Of a DNA stretch of 38,693 nt, positions 1 through 7,095 are shown piece by piece. Position 1 is the first letter of the stretch; the number at the start of each line of letters is the position of its first letter. The stretch covers positions 1-38,693 of the forward strand of contig JAFPZY010000010.1 in NCBI GenBank assembly GCA_017417025.1, read 5' to 3'. The notes under the pieces were generated by a model. The model had not been told where the DNA came from, did not search any database, and saw only the letters and a program-made list of their open reading frames with translations. This DNA comes from Paludibacteraceae bacterium (GTDB taxonomy: Bacteria > Bacteroidota > Bacteroidia > Bacteroidales > Paludibacteraceae). Position numbers and translations under genes: made by a program.

Positions 1-515
1 TTAAAGAATACGAAGAAAAATTCAATATGAAAATCCCAGTGATTTTCGCTGGTGGGGTTTGGGATCGTTCAGACATCGACCATTATATGGGGCTTGGGTG
101 TTCTGGTGTTCAAATGGCAACGCGTTTCATCGGAACTCAGGAATGTGATGCACCAGATGACTTTAAAGACCGTTTCTTAAAAGCTACCGAAGATGATATT
201 CATTTGACAACATCCCCTGTTGGTTTACCAGGTCGTGCTATTGATAATAAATTTACTGAAACCATTACCAACGGAGTTGCGGCCTACAAGGCTCAAGAGG
301 CGCCTAAAACGCCGATTATTCCGATTGCTAAATGTTTGAACTGTTTGCAGCACAAACTCTGTGACCGCAAGACGATTCCTTACTGTATCAGTGAAGCCTT
401 GCTGAATTCTGTGGAGCATAACACGGATATGGGCTTGATTTTCTCTGGGACTAATGGTTACCGGATCAATGAAATCACGACGGTTAAAGCGATTTTTGAT
501 GAGATTGCGGTATAA
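1..515 (+). CDS. Nitronate monooxygenase-like FMN oxidoreductase, C-terminal part
   Basis: The frame is open from the window edge (codons from base 3), so the 5' end is missing and the ATG at 27 is internal. About 170 residues remain. The motif IPVIFAGGVWDRSDID followed by GCSGVQMATRFIGT matches the phosphate/FMN-binding end of the TIM barrel in the nitronate monooxygenase / 2-nitropropane dioxygenase family. A C-terminal CLNCLQHKLCDR segment with clustered cysteines follows. Proteins of this family oxidise alkyl nitronates or act as NAD(P)H-dependent flavin oxidoreductases; the exact substrate cannot be read here. The stop codon lies at the outer edge of a long inverted repeat. Base composition and codon use fit the pyrDA downstream and differ from everything beyond 2.2 kb. 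Confidence 0.8.
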   Translation, partial: KEYEEKFNMKIPVIFAGGVWDRSDIDHYMGLGCSGVQMATRFIGTQECDAPDDFKDRFLKATEDDIHLTTSPVGLPGRAIDNKFTETITNGVAAYKAQEAPKTPIIPIAKCLNCLQHKLCDRKTIPYCISEALLNSVEHNTDMGLIFSGTNGYRINEITTVKAIFDEIAV

Positions 516-671
516 GGACATCTCTAAAAACCCAGATTTGCCACTTTTGGCTAAATTTTCCTATTGCGTCGTTATTACTTCGCACCTTGCAGTAGCAAGC
601 TTTGTCGCAATGCCTAGCACTAGAAAAATTTAGCTCAAAAGTCATCAAAAGCAGTTTTTATAGATGCCCTT
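514..671. repeat. Long imperfect inverted repeat (MITE-like element)
   Basis: The left arm (514-559) and right arm (624-671) are imperfect reverse complements over about 45 bp. Both begin with AAGG(G)(A)CATCT and both contain the matching CTAAATTTT end. Inside them lie a second pair (ATTGCG at 563-568, CGCAAT at 606-611) and a small hairpin (CTTGC-AGTA-GCAAG, 586-599). The whole 158-bp unit folds as one long hairpin and starts at the stop codon of the preceding gene. Small non-coding palindromic elements such as RUP are common in streptococci; I cannot name this one. Confidence 0.6.
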
Positions 672-682
672 AATCAATACCT

Positions 683-713
683 GACAAGTTTGTTCGCAGA
701 CTTGTCTTTTTTT
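683..713 (+). terminator. Intrinsic terminator after the flavoprotein gene
   Basis: A perfect 7-bp stem (GACAAGT at 683-689, ACTTGTC at 700-706) is followed directly by seven T residues. This is a typical Gram-positive rho-independent terminator and insulates pyrDA from the upstream gene. Confidence 0.85.
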
Positions 714-794
714 ACCCTTTGTCTAAAGCCTGAAAATTTGCTAAAATAAGACTAACACTCATCTACAAAAATTGAAGAATATATGGAGACGCTC

Positions 795-1739
795 ATGCCA
801 ACTTTACAAGCCACTTTCTACGGTCACACTTATGACAATCCGTTTATGAACGCTTCTGGCGTACATTGTATGACAACGGCAGAACTTGATGCGCTCGCAG
901 ATTCAGCAGCTGGTTCATTTGTGACCAAGTCTGCGACGGCTGAGGCACGAGAAGGCAACCCTGAGCCACGCTATGTCAATGTTGATCTGGGTAGCATTAA
1001 TTCTATGGGATTGCCAAACTTAGGTTTAGATTACTATCTTGACTACGCGATTAAGCGACAAGCCAGTCATCCAGACCAACCTTTTGTGATGAGCGTTGCC
1101 TCTTATCAAGGCTTCGATGAATATGTGACCAATATGCGCAAAATCCAAGAAAGTGACTATACTGGACTGGTTGAGTTGAATCTGTCTTGCCCTAATGTGC
1201 CTGGCAAGCCACAAATGGCCTATGATTTTGAAGATACGGATAGACTTTTAACTGAAATTTTTGCCTTCTATACCAAACCTTTTGGGGTGAAATTACCACC
1301 TTATTTTGACATCATGCACTTTGATAAAATTGCGGCCGTCCTCAACCAATTTGACCTCAAATTTGTCAACTGTATCAATTCTATCGGTAATGGCTTGTAT
1401 ATTGATGAAGCGACTGATACAGTGGTCATTAAACCTAAGGGTGGCTTTGGTGGTATCGGTGGCGAATATGTTAAACCGACGGCTCTTGCCAATGTCCGCG
1501 CTTTAAAACAACGTCTGAATCCAAGCATCGAAATCATCGGTACTGGTGGGATTTTGACTGGGCGTGATGCCTACGAACATTTGCTTTGTGGCGCTTCTAT
1601 GCTCCAAGTTGGGACGCAGCTTGAAAAAGAAGGCCTTGGGGTTTTTGACCGCTTAACTAAGGGATTGCTAGCCATTTTAGAGTCGAAAGGTTATGCGTCG
1701 ATTGCTGAGTTTAAAGGCAAACTTGGGACTTTGGACTAA
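795..1739 (+). CDS. pyrDA: Dihydroorotate dehydrogenase class 1A (fumarate)
   Basis: This is the fourth step of de novo UMP synthesis: it oxidises dihydroorotate to orotate with FMN and, in class 1A, fumarate as electron acceptor, as a cytosolic dimer. Diagnostic motifs are [11 protein letters not shown] near the start, [12 protein letters not shown], the catalytic-base cysteine loop [12 protein letters not shown], the run [13 protein letters not shown], and the FMN phosphate-binding [19 protein letters not shown]. The length of 314 residues is typical of the family. I place the start at 795 because GGAG (785-788) sits 6 nt upstream; an in-frame ATG at 783 would add four residues and lacks a comparable ribosome-binding site. 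The sequence resembles lactococcal and streptococcal PyrDA and is foreign to the Bacteroidales remainder of the window. Confidence 0.95.
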   Translation: MPTLQATFYGHTYDNPFMNASGVHCMTTAELDALADSAAGSFVTKSATAEAREGNPEPRYVNVDLGSINSMGLPNLGLDYYLDYAIKRQASHPDQPFVMSVASYQGFDEYVTNMRKIQESDYTGLVELNLSCPNVPGKPQMAYDFEDTDRLLTEIFAFYTKPFGVKLPPYFDIMHFDKIAAVLNQFDLKFVNCINSIGNGLYIDEATDTVVIKPKGGFGGIGGEYVKPTALANVRALKQRLNPSIEIIGTGGILTGRDAYEHLLCGASMLQVGTQLEKEGLGVFDRLTKGLLAILESKGYASIAEFKGKLGTLD

Positions 1740-1781
1740 GCATTATCAAATAAAAATTGAAGCTGAGATAAAATCTATTAA

Positions 1782-1842
1782 AAATAGGTTATGAACGACT
1801 TCCCATGTGAGTTGGAATCGTTCATAGCCTATTTCTTTTTTA
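1782..1842. terminator. Intrinsic terminator after pyrDA
   Basis: A 17-bp stem with one mismatch pairs 1782-1798 with 1818-1834 and is followed by a T-rich run. It lies 42 bp beyond the pyrDA stop and should end that transcript. The A-rich left flank could also serve the opposite strand. Confidence 0.85.
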
Positions 1843-1891
1843 TTTTGTGATAAATTGTCAAGCAACATGAGTATTCGGATATTTCTGGGAA

Positions 1892-1993
1892 ACAATACCA
1901 AAATGGTAAAAAATGTGCTGTTTTTGTGCGAAATCGGTATTCTTTCTGAGATACAGTACCATATCGGCAAAAACCGTTGATTTTGTGAGAAAT
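1892..1993. repeat. Two degenerate ~42-bp direct repeats in intergenic DNA
   Basis: Copy 1 (1892-1934) and copy 2 (1953-1993) share the pattern ACARTACCA, then GG-AAAAA, then TTTTGTG-GAAAT, with a period of about 60 bp. They lie between the pyrDA terminator and the lpdA terminator and contain no credible gene. The function is unknown. Confidence 0.4.
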
Positions 1994-2006
1994 TTAGATT
2001 TTTACG

Positions 2007-2053
2007 AAAATAAAATAAGGCTGAGAACTTTTGTCCTAGCCTTATTTTATTTT
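2007..2053. terminator. Bidirectional terminator at the 3' end of lpdA
   Basis: A perfect 16-bp inverted repeat pairs AAAATAAAATAAGGCT (2007-2022) with its reverse complement at 2038-2053. The arms are A/T-rich on their outer sides, so each strand sees a GC-containing stem followed by U residues. It is placed correctly to end lpdA transcription on the minus strand, 39 bp past its stop. Confidence 0.85.
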
Positions 2054-2091
2054 GTTTGAAATTCGCATTTCAAAGCTTTTCTTCTATAGAA

Positions 2092-2208
2092 TTAAATATG
2101 AATCGGCACACCATCAGCAAGCTCACTTGTGTCCATGATTGCTTCACCAAGTGTTGGGTGAGGGTGGACAGTCATTGAGATGTCTTCTGTTGTCAAACCA
2201 TTTTCATC
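2092..2208 (-). CDS. lpdA: Dihydrolipoamide dehydrogenase, C-terminal fragment
   Basis: Only the last ~38 residues are present, ending MTVHPHPTLGEAIMDTSELA and then DGVPIHI. The HPHPTLGEAIM motif is the dimer-interface signature of dihydrolipoamide dehydrogenase; its His-Pro/Glu pair completes the partner subunit's active site. The enzyme is the E3 component that reoxidises lipoamide in 2-oxoacid dehydrogenase complexes. The gene is cut off at about 2208, where Bacteroidales-type repeat DNA begins; reading beyond that point gives low-complexity sequence unlike E3. The truncation is probably an assembly artefact and not a real pseudogene. Confidence 0.8.
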   Translation of the reverse strand, partial: DENGLTTEDISMTVHPHPTLGEAIMDTSELADGVPIHI

Positions 2209-2212
2209 GCAT
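2203..2212. other. Junction of streptococcal-type and Bacteroidales-type DNA
   Basis: To the left are AT-rich genes with a Shine-Dalgarno sequence and intrinsic terminators, ending inside lpdA. To the right is a 60-bp tandem repeat and then DNA with TAnnTTTG promoters throughout. The unit GCATGAGATGCGGCC starts at 2209, and the base just before it differs from that in the other copies, which places the break within a few bases of 2208. No transposase, integrase or attachment-site duplication marks the join. Confidence 0.75.
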
Positions 2213-2362
2213 GAGATGCGGCCACCACCTCCTCTTCCCCTCCCGCAGGCCTTTTCGTCCCTTGCTCCGCATGAGATGCGGCCATCTCCTCCCCCTCCCT
2301 TCCCGCAGGCCTTTTTGTCCCTTGCTCCGCATGAGATGCGGCCATCTCCTCCTCCTCCCCGC
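2209..2362. repeat. 60-bp tandem repeat, 2.6 copies, CT-rich
   Basis: Copies start at 2209, 2269 and 2329, each beginning GCATGAGATGCGGCC, followed by a pyrimidine-rich stretch and CCCGCAGGCC-TTTT-GTCCC. Copies 2 and 3 contain a small hairpin (GAGATG-CGGC-CATCTC). The period is exactly 60 bp, so a proline-rich reading frame stays open across it, but there is no sign that it is translated. The third copy stops at about 2362. Confidence 0.8.
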
Positions 2363-2386
2363 CGCGCGTTTTTTCCTGCATTTATA

Positions 2387-2418
2387 TTTGCACAATCTCC
2401 CAAAAACTCGTATCTTTG
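2387..2418 (+). promoter_or_regulatory. Bacteroidetes promoter P1 upstream of the TPR-HTH regulator
   Basis: TTTG (2387-2390) and TATCTTTG (2411-2418) are separated by exactly 20 bp and match the Bacteroidetes primary sigma consensus TTTG-N(19-21)-TAnnTTTG. No start codon follows closely, so this would give a ~190-nt leader crossing the 11-bp iterons to the gene at 2614. Confidence 0.6.
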
Positions 2419-2460
2419 CAGCAGATTTTCAGCCATCAATATTGTAACATTATTGTGCAA

Positions 2461-2504
2461 TTATTGGGTGATTATTGTGTGATTATTGGGTGATTATTGG
2501 GTGA
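2461..2504 (+). repeat. Four 11-bp direct repeats (iterons)
   Basis: TTATTGGGTGA is repeated head-to-tail at 2461, 2472, 2483 and 2494; the second copy differs by one base (TTATTGTGTGA). Eleven bp is about one helical turn, so all copies face the same side of the DNA, as expected for a cooperative protein-binding array. The array lies between two promoters and upstream of a DNA-binding regulator gene, making it a candidate operator. Confidence 0.75.
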
Positions 2505-2574
2505 TTAAGCCAATAGAGCCGGAATTCTACCCTGTTATCTCCCCTGTTATTCTTGAAAGATTGGCGGAATAAAA

Positions 2575-2606
2575 TTTGCGCATATAAGAAAAAAACTGTA
2601 ACTTTG
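2575..2606 (+). promoter_or_regulatory. Promoter P2 immediately before the TPR-HTH regulator
   Basis: TTTG (2575-2578), a 20-bp spacer and TAACTTTG (2599-2606) match the Bacteroidetes consensus. The start codon at 2614 is only 7 nt past the -7 element, so the transcript would be leaderless or nearly so. The surrounding ~65 bp is closely repeated before the CoA-transferase gene (13.79-13.85 kb). Confidence 0.8.
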
Positions 2607-2613
2607 CGGCGGA

Positions 2614-4116
2614 ATGGCGATAAAAGGAACAATATCCGGTCTGTTTTGTCAGCTGCTGCCGCTTCTTGCGCTGGTGGCGTGTGCGTCATGCACACCTGCA
2701 GATGACAACAGCGTGCAGGAGGCGTGCGCCGTACTCCGCACTGCGGATAGCCTGCGTGCACAGGGTGTGCTGATTGACGATAGTACAGCCCTTGCACGTG
2801 CTGTCACAGTGCTGGGCCGTCACCCGCGCCGCCATGCCGACGACTACGTGCGCGCCTGCTATTACTACGGCTGCCTGCTCCGCAGCCGTAACAACTACAT
2901 CGCCGCCATGCAAACGTTCATCAACGCCGCACACACAGACGCAAGAGACCATACGATTCTTGGACAGACATACTGCAATATGGGAGTCATCTGTTATCAA
3001 GAGGGGAATTTCCAACTTGCTTTCGAAATGCACACTCTCTCCGCACAGCAGCATAAACTGGCAGCAGACAGTGTCAGATATAACTATGCTCTCTATGAGA
3101 TGGCATACGCTCTGATGAAACAGCATAAAAAAGATTCTGCAATGTGCGTTCTTGCCGATATTGAGAAGAATACATCCGATTCATATACATTGTCTCTTGT
3201 GAATCTCACCAAAGCATCTCTTTATAGAGATATTCAACAATATGATTCTGCCTTATATTATGCAGACAAGGAATTGACATTGAATCCAGAAGAAGCGACA
3301 GGATTGATGGTTAAGGCACAGTCTTTCTCTTTGCTTGGCATAAAGGATTCTGCGGCATATTATGCAAGATTAGCCAGAAAACATACTTCCTCTTGGGACA
3401 ATCTGATTAACATCTACTATATATTGGCTCATGATGACAACACCATTGACGAAGAAACGAGGCAACAATATCATGCGGATAGAGCCGACCTACAGACACT
3501 GACAAAACAACGGCAGGGCAGACTCGCCCAAGCGGTGATGTTGCTCCGGCAGGATATGGAAAAGAAACCAGACTACAGATGGCTGTATGCCATTGCACTC
3601 ACCATCCTGATAATCTCGGTTGTAGGCATCTCGGTTCTTCTGTTTACACGCAGACATCGTGCTTTGGTCAGACAACAGAGGCTGGAGGAGCAGAACAGGC
3701 TGGAGCGGCAGTTGCAGAATACGCAGAAAGCCATTGCGGAAAACGAACAAAACCTGGCGGCACGCAACAAGGCGTTGTGCAAAGAGATAGAAAGCGTTTG
3801 CGGCAGGTTGGCGCAGGCTGGTGACATAAGGTCGGAACTTCATTGGAATAGTTACGAACAGATGTGCAGCGTCATAAACAGACTTTTCTATCACTTGGCG
3901 GACAGACTCCGGCAAACGGACGGCATGGGGGAGACGGATATACGGCTCTGCATTCTGGTGCTTATCGGATTCACTCACGAAGAGATTGCGGACATACTGC
4001 CCTGTTCGCAAAAGAGCGTCAAGACCATGAAAAGACGGACGGCCATGAAACTTGGCACTAACGGCAGAGACCTGCGCATGTTTCTGCTGAAAATGACGGC
4101 AAACATGTCCGCATAG
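2614..4116 (+). CDS. Membrane-anchored TPR regulator with C-terminal HTH
   Basis: A 500-residue protein with four visible parts. (1) A signal sequence with a lipobox-like LVAC at about residues 20-23. (2) About 280 residues of helical TPR-type repeats, for example YYYGCLLRSRNNYIAAMQTF and ALYYADKELTLNPEEATGLM. (3) One transmembrane segment (WLYAIALTILIISVVGISVL, near residue 330) followed by a charged coiled coil rich in Arg, Gln and Glu. (4) A C-terminal LuxR-like helix-turn-helix (GFTHEEIADILPCSQKSVKT) ending in a short basic helix. This layout is a known Bacteroidetes class of envelope-sensing regulators: TPR outside, DNA-binding head in the cytoplasm. It lies upstream of the secreted and surface protein genes and probably controls them or itself through the iterons at 2461. 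The ligand is unknown. The promoter is almost on top of the start codon. Confidence 0.8.
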   Translation: MAIKGTISGLFCQLLPLLALVACASCTPADDNSVQEACAVLRTADSLRAQGVLIDDSTALARAVTVLGRHPRRHADDYVRACYYYGCLLRSRNNYIAAMQTFINAAHTDARDHTILGQTYCNMGVICYQEGNFQLAFEMHTLSAQQHKLAADSVRYNYALYEMAYALMKQHKKDSAMCVLADIEKNTSDSYTLSLVNLTKASLYRDIQQYDSALYYADKELTLNPEEATGLMVKAQSFSLLGIKDSAAYYARLARKHTSSWDNLINIYYILAHDDNTIDEETRQQYHADRADLQTLTKQRQGRLAQAVMLLRQDMEKKPDYRWLYAIALTILIISVVGISVLLFTRRHRALVRQQRLEEQNRLERQLQNTQKAIAENEQNLAARNKALCKEIESVCGRLAQAGDIRSELHWNSYEQMCSVINRLFYHLADRLRQTDGMGETDIRLCILVLIGFTHEEIADILPCSQKSVKTMKRRTAMKLGTNGRDLRMFLLKMTANMSA

Positions 4117-4205
4117 TCAGTTCGTCACGCAATTTGTCTACCACCGCAGACTTCTATCGCTCTTATTTACAGCATTTTGCTACTTATCAATTGTCTACCT
4201 GTTTT

Positions 4206-4237
4206 TTTGCTCATTATCAGCGGAAGCAGTAATTTTG
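4206..4237 (+). promoter_or_regulatory. Promoter before the small secreted protein gene
   Basis: TTTG (4206-4209), a 20-bp spacer and TAATTTTG (4230-4237) fit the Bacteroidetes promoter. It gives a leader of about 70 nt to the ATG at 4312 and would transcribe the surface-protein genes that follow. Confidence 0.75.
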
Positions 4238-4311
4238 CAGTCGAAAACACGCAATTCCGGTTGCGCTTTTCTATGGTTATTAATTTAATTGTCTAACTTA
4301 AATGTATTATC

Positions 4312-4704
4312 ATGAAACACATGAAATTGCTTTGGCTGTTTGTAAGCCTCACGCTGGCGCTTGCGCCGACCGTGCAAACCACCGCTCTGGACGATGAGGT
4401 GGAAATCGAACTGATGGAACTCGTCGGTTTCCTTCCGGGCGACAATCCGTTGGATACTCCTGTTCTTGACGATGACCCTCCGCATCCTGGTCAATTCCGC
4501 GCTACCATCGCTGGCAGCACACTCTCTGTCACTGCCGACAACAGCAATCTTACGCGCGTCATCGTGCGCAACAGCGCTGGCAACACAGTTCTGAACAGAC
4601 TCTTTGTAGGAGGCACTGTAGAGCAGCTCGGCACCACAGGCATGCACTCCATCGAAATCCAGAACGGAGGCATGACCCTCGTCGGAATGTTCAGCGCGTT
4701 CTGA
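4312..4704 (+). CDS. Small secreted DUF3244-like protein
   Basis: 130 residues with a Sec signal peptide (MKHMKLLWLFVSLTLALAP, cleavage probably near residue 25). A short acidic linker (DDEVEIELMELVG) is followed by a compact beta-rich domain: ATIAGSTLSVTADNSNLTRV, then IVRNSAGNTVLNRLF and GMHSIEIQNGGMTLVGMF. The alternating-strand pattern and its position after a TPR-HTH regulator resemble DUF3244-type exported proteins of Bacteroides and Prevotella, whose function is unknown. The fold also resembles the last strands of T9SS sorting domains but lacks their typical lysine-rich end. A second in-frame ATG lies at 4321. A GC hairpin follows the gene. Confidence 0.65.
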   Translation: MKHMKLLWLFVSLTLALAPTVQTTALDDEVEIELMELVGFLPGDNPLDTPVLDDDPPHPGQFRATIAGSTLSVTADNSNLTRVIVRNSAGNTVLNRLFVGGTVEQLGTTGMHSIEIQNGGMTLVGMFSAF

Positions 4705-4722
4705 TTCTCCCCTTATTGCTTC

Positions 4723-4749
4723 TCCCCCGCATGTCCGCCATTCGGGGGA
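4723..4749 (+). terminator. GC-rich hairpin between the small secreted gene and the T9SS cargo gene
   Basis: TCCCCCG (4723-4729) pairs with CGGGGGA (4743-4749) across a 13-nt loop. There is no clean T-run after it, so it may be a partial terminator, or a 3'-end stabiliser that raises expression of the small protein relative to the long gene downstream. Confidence 0.45.
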
Positions 4750-4808
4750 AAGGTTCATTTTACTACAAATCAAAAAAAGCACTTGATAAGAAATATAAAT
4801 ATTGACTT

Positions 4809-7085
4809 ATGAAACACACATTTCTCTTTTTAACGATGGCTTTTTGTTCCATCTCTCTAATGTTACATGCACAGCAACAACAGGCAACTGTCTTTGTTTA
4901 TGACGGCAATCCCGTATTAAGAGATGCCACTCTTTGCTTGGAAGACAATGAAAATATTTCAGTATTGGTAAGTCTGGATCCGACATTCTATCCTGACACC
5001 TTGATATGGGGGGTAAGCGGCGATCTGACCATCACTTCACTTGCTAATGACAGACGTAGTATCTACGTCAAATCCACAGGCCCCGGAATAGGTTCTGTAT
5101 CACTTTCTTACAGCAAAGGTGACTGTGGTTATATGTCTGACAGGTTTTACATCAACAAGAGTTTCAGTCCGTCAAAATATAATCTTGCTATAGACGGACC
5201 GGCTTGTGTATCCCCGGGCGATATAGTTGTTTATTCCGTAGAACCGATTCTTACCCGCAATCTTGGAGCACGTGTGGGGGTGGATCACTATTATTGGAAT
5301 GTCAACAGTGCCAACCCTCCGTATTTTGTGGACTCCTTGTGTTATAGGGCGGGCGATGGCAGTTCCGTTACTTTCCGCGTTGGCGACCTTTTGGATAATA
5401 TGCCTAATGAAATCACTCTTTATGTGGGAGAATGTAATAATGGAGAGCCTGCCAAAAAACTGACTCTTCCACTTGTCAAGCAGGCTCCAAAACCGGTATG
5501 CACACAGGAACATTATTGCATTCCTTACGGCAATGACTTGTTTGCCATGGAAATCAGCAACCCTGCTTCAGATGTACAATATACGTGGGAAGTCCCGATA
5601 GGATGGAGTATTGACCATTATAATAATGATTCCACCATCGCGTATATCCGTCCCAATGAAAGTGACCCCGGAGAAGTCACGATATCGGCTGTCTATCGCG
5701 AGAACAATGAGGTGTCATGTGCAATAACCCAAAGTGTGATTCCCGTAACCAGAAGATGGGGGCAGAATGTAAAAATAAACGCACTAACATGCTGGCAGGT
5801 CGGAGACGGGTATAAATATTTCTCTTTGAAGAATGGGATGCCAACAAAGACCCCTGTCCGTTGGGAATTCAACACAAACACATGGATGATACATCCGGAT
5901 GATGTTCTGAGCAATTCTGCAGTGAGAGTAATGCCGGCTACAACCGCACCACTGACAGATACGGTTTATGTTTACGAAGTCTCTCCTTGTGCTGATGCGG
6001 ATTTGCGTCACGACAGTCTTATCGTTTACATAAAGCCGGCAGATGTGGAAATCAGCGGCCCGCAATGTCTTGAAGCAGGACATTCCTATACTTACACGGC
6101 ATTGCGGAAAAATGGGGATACAGGACCAATGGCAACAGAATATGAGTGGAAGGTGAACAATAATGTTGTTCCGAATCAGACTACGGCGGAAGCACAGATC
6201 ACAATGCCTGCCGGAGCAAATTATGTCACTGTACGACCGTTGAACCACGGATGTGACGGCAATACCGACACTTTGCGTGTGATGATCAGTCCGACAGATC
6301 CGACCGGTCTTACATGGACAGACGAACATTGCATTAATGCCGGTATGCTCGATTCTGTCAAGCTAAGTATCAATGGTGCCGTATCAACACAAACGTATGA
6401 CTGGGATACTACAAAAACACATAATTGGCACATCAAAAGATATATAACAAACAACAGGTCTCAAGCCGTGTTCTATACTTCAGGAGAAGCTGGAAAGGAC
6501 ACCATCGAAGCATATACATCAGGACAAGGCTTCTGTCAGGAAACGGAAAGGGTGAGATATATTTTCACGACAGACACAGTTAGGTTTGTAATAGATGGTC
6601 CACATGATATAGGTTGGTGTTATTCTTTGTATTGTAATCCTGTTTTACAAAATGTGAAGACATACGATTGGTATTTTGACAATGAACTCCAATCTGCACA
6701 TTCATTTGGCATTGCCCTATACAATATAAATCAGTATAATCAGATTAGACTAACCGTAACATTTGAGAATGATTGTCAGCAAACATCTATCTTATCCCTC
6801 AATCCAGTTAATGAAATCCCTCTTCGTAAGCATAAACAGAAATCTGTGAAGATGATGGAATTATCCCCAAATCCAACCACCAACGAAGTTTTTATTCATT
6901 TTTCCCGACAAGAAGTAAATACACAGATTCTGATATTCTCTTTAGAGGGTGAAGTTATATATTCATCACAAACTTCAGATTCAGGATTAACAATATCCAC
7001 TAATGGCTGGCCGGACGGAATGTATTGTGTGACAATAAGGCAAAAAGGAGAAGTCTCTTCTGAAATGTTGATAGTTAAACATTAA
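4809..7085 (+). CDS. Large secreted PKD-like protein with T9SS type A sorting domain
   Basis: 758 residues with an N-terminal signal peptide (MKHTFLFLTMAFCSISLMLHA, cleaved before QQQQ). The body is a string of PKD/Ig-like beta domains with repeated aromatic strand motifs (YYWNVNSANPP, YTWEVPIGWS, YEWKVNN, YDWYFDNEL) and many C-containing loops. The last 77 residues (682-758) form a type IX secretion C-terminal domain: LSPNPTTNEVFIHF at the start, then SLEGEVIYSS, GWPDGMYCVTI and the terminal MLIVKH. Such tails direct export across the outer membrane and attachment to A-LPS. No enzyme motif was seen, so an adhesin or structural surface role is the best guess. The next gene starts 10 bp downstream. 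Confidence 0.8.
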   Translation: MKHTFLFLTMAFCSISLMLHAQQQQATVFVYDGNPVLRDATLCLEDNENISVLVSLDPTFYPDTLIWGVSGDLTITSLANDRRSIYVKSTGPGIGSVSLSYSKGDCGYMSDRFYINKSFSPSKYNLAIDGPACVSPGDIVVYSVEPILTRNLGARVGVDHYYWNVNSANPPYFVDSLCYRAGDGSSVTFRVGDLLDNMPNEITLYVGECNNGEPAKKLTLPLVKQAPKPVCTQEHYCIPYGNDLFAMEISNPASDVQYTWEVPIGWSIDHYNNDSTIAYIRPNESDPGEVTISAVYRENNEVSCAITQSVIPVTRRWGQNVKINALTCWQVGDGYKYFSLKNGMPTKTPVRWEFNTNTWMIHPDDVLSNSAVRVMPATTAPLTDTVYVYEVSPCADADLRHDSLIVYIKPADVEISGPQCLEAGHSYTYTALRKNGDTGPMATEYEWKVNNNVVPNQTTAEAQITMPAGANYVTVRPLNHGCDGNTDTLRVMISPTDPTGLTWTDEHCINAGMLDSVKLSINGAVSTQTYDWDTTKTHNWHIKRYITNNRSQAVFYTSGEAGKDTIEAYTSGQGFCQETERVRYIFTTDTVRFVIDGPHDIGWCYSLYCNPVLQNVKTYDWYFDNELQSAHSFGIALYNINQYNQIRLTVTFENDCQQTSILSLNPVNEIPLRKHKQKSVKMMELSPNPTTNEVFIHFSRQEVNTQILIFSLEGEVIYSSQTSDSGLTISTNGWPDGMYCVTIRQKGEVSSEMLIVKH

Positions 7086-7095
7086 ATGGCACAGC

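Noticed and set aside
1-2208. Horizontal transfer of a streptococcal pyrimidine gene into Bacteroidales
   Set aside because: No mobile element, no attachment site, and a core gene cut in mid-frame at a repeat; an assembly chimera explains this more simply.
2180-2482. A proline-rich repeating peptide frame across the 60-bp repeats
   Set aside because: The frame stays open only because the unit is a multiple of three. It spans the chimeric join, has no suitable start signal, and overlaps a promoter and iterons.
4117-4311. Small RNA between the regulator and the secreted protein gene
   Set aside because: There is a clear promoter at 4206-4237 but no terminator before the ATG at 4312, so it is simply the leader of that gene.
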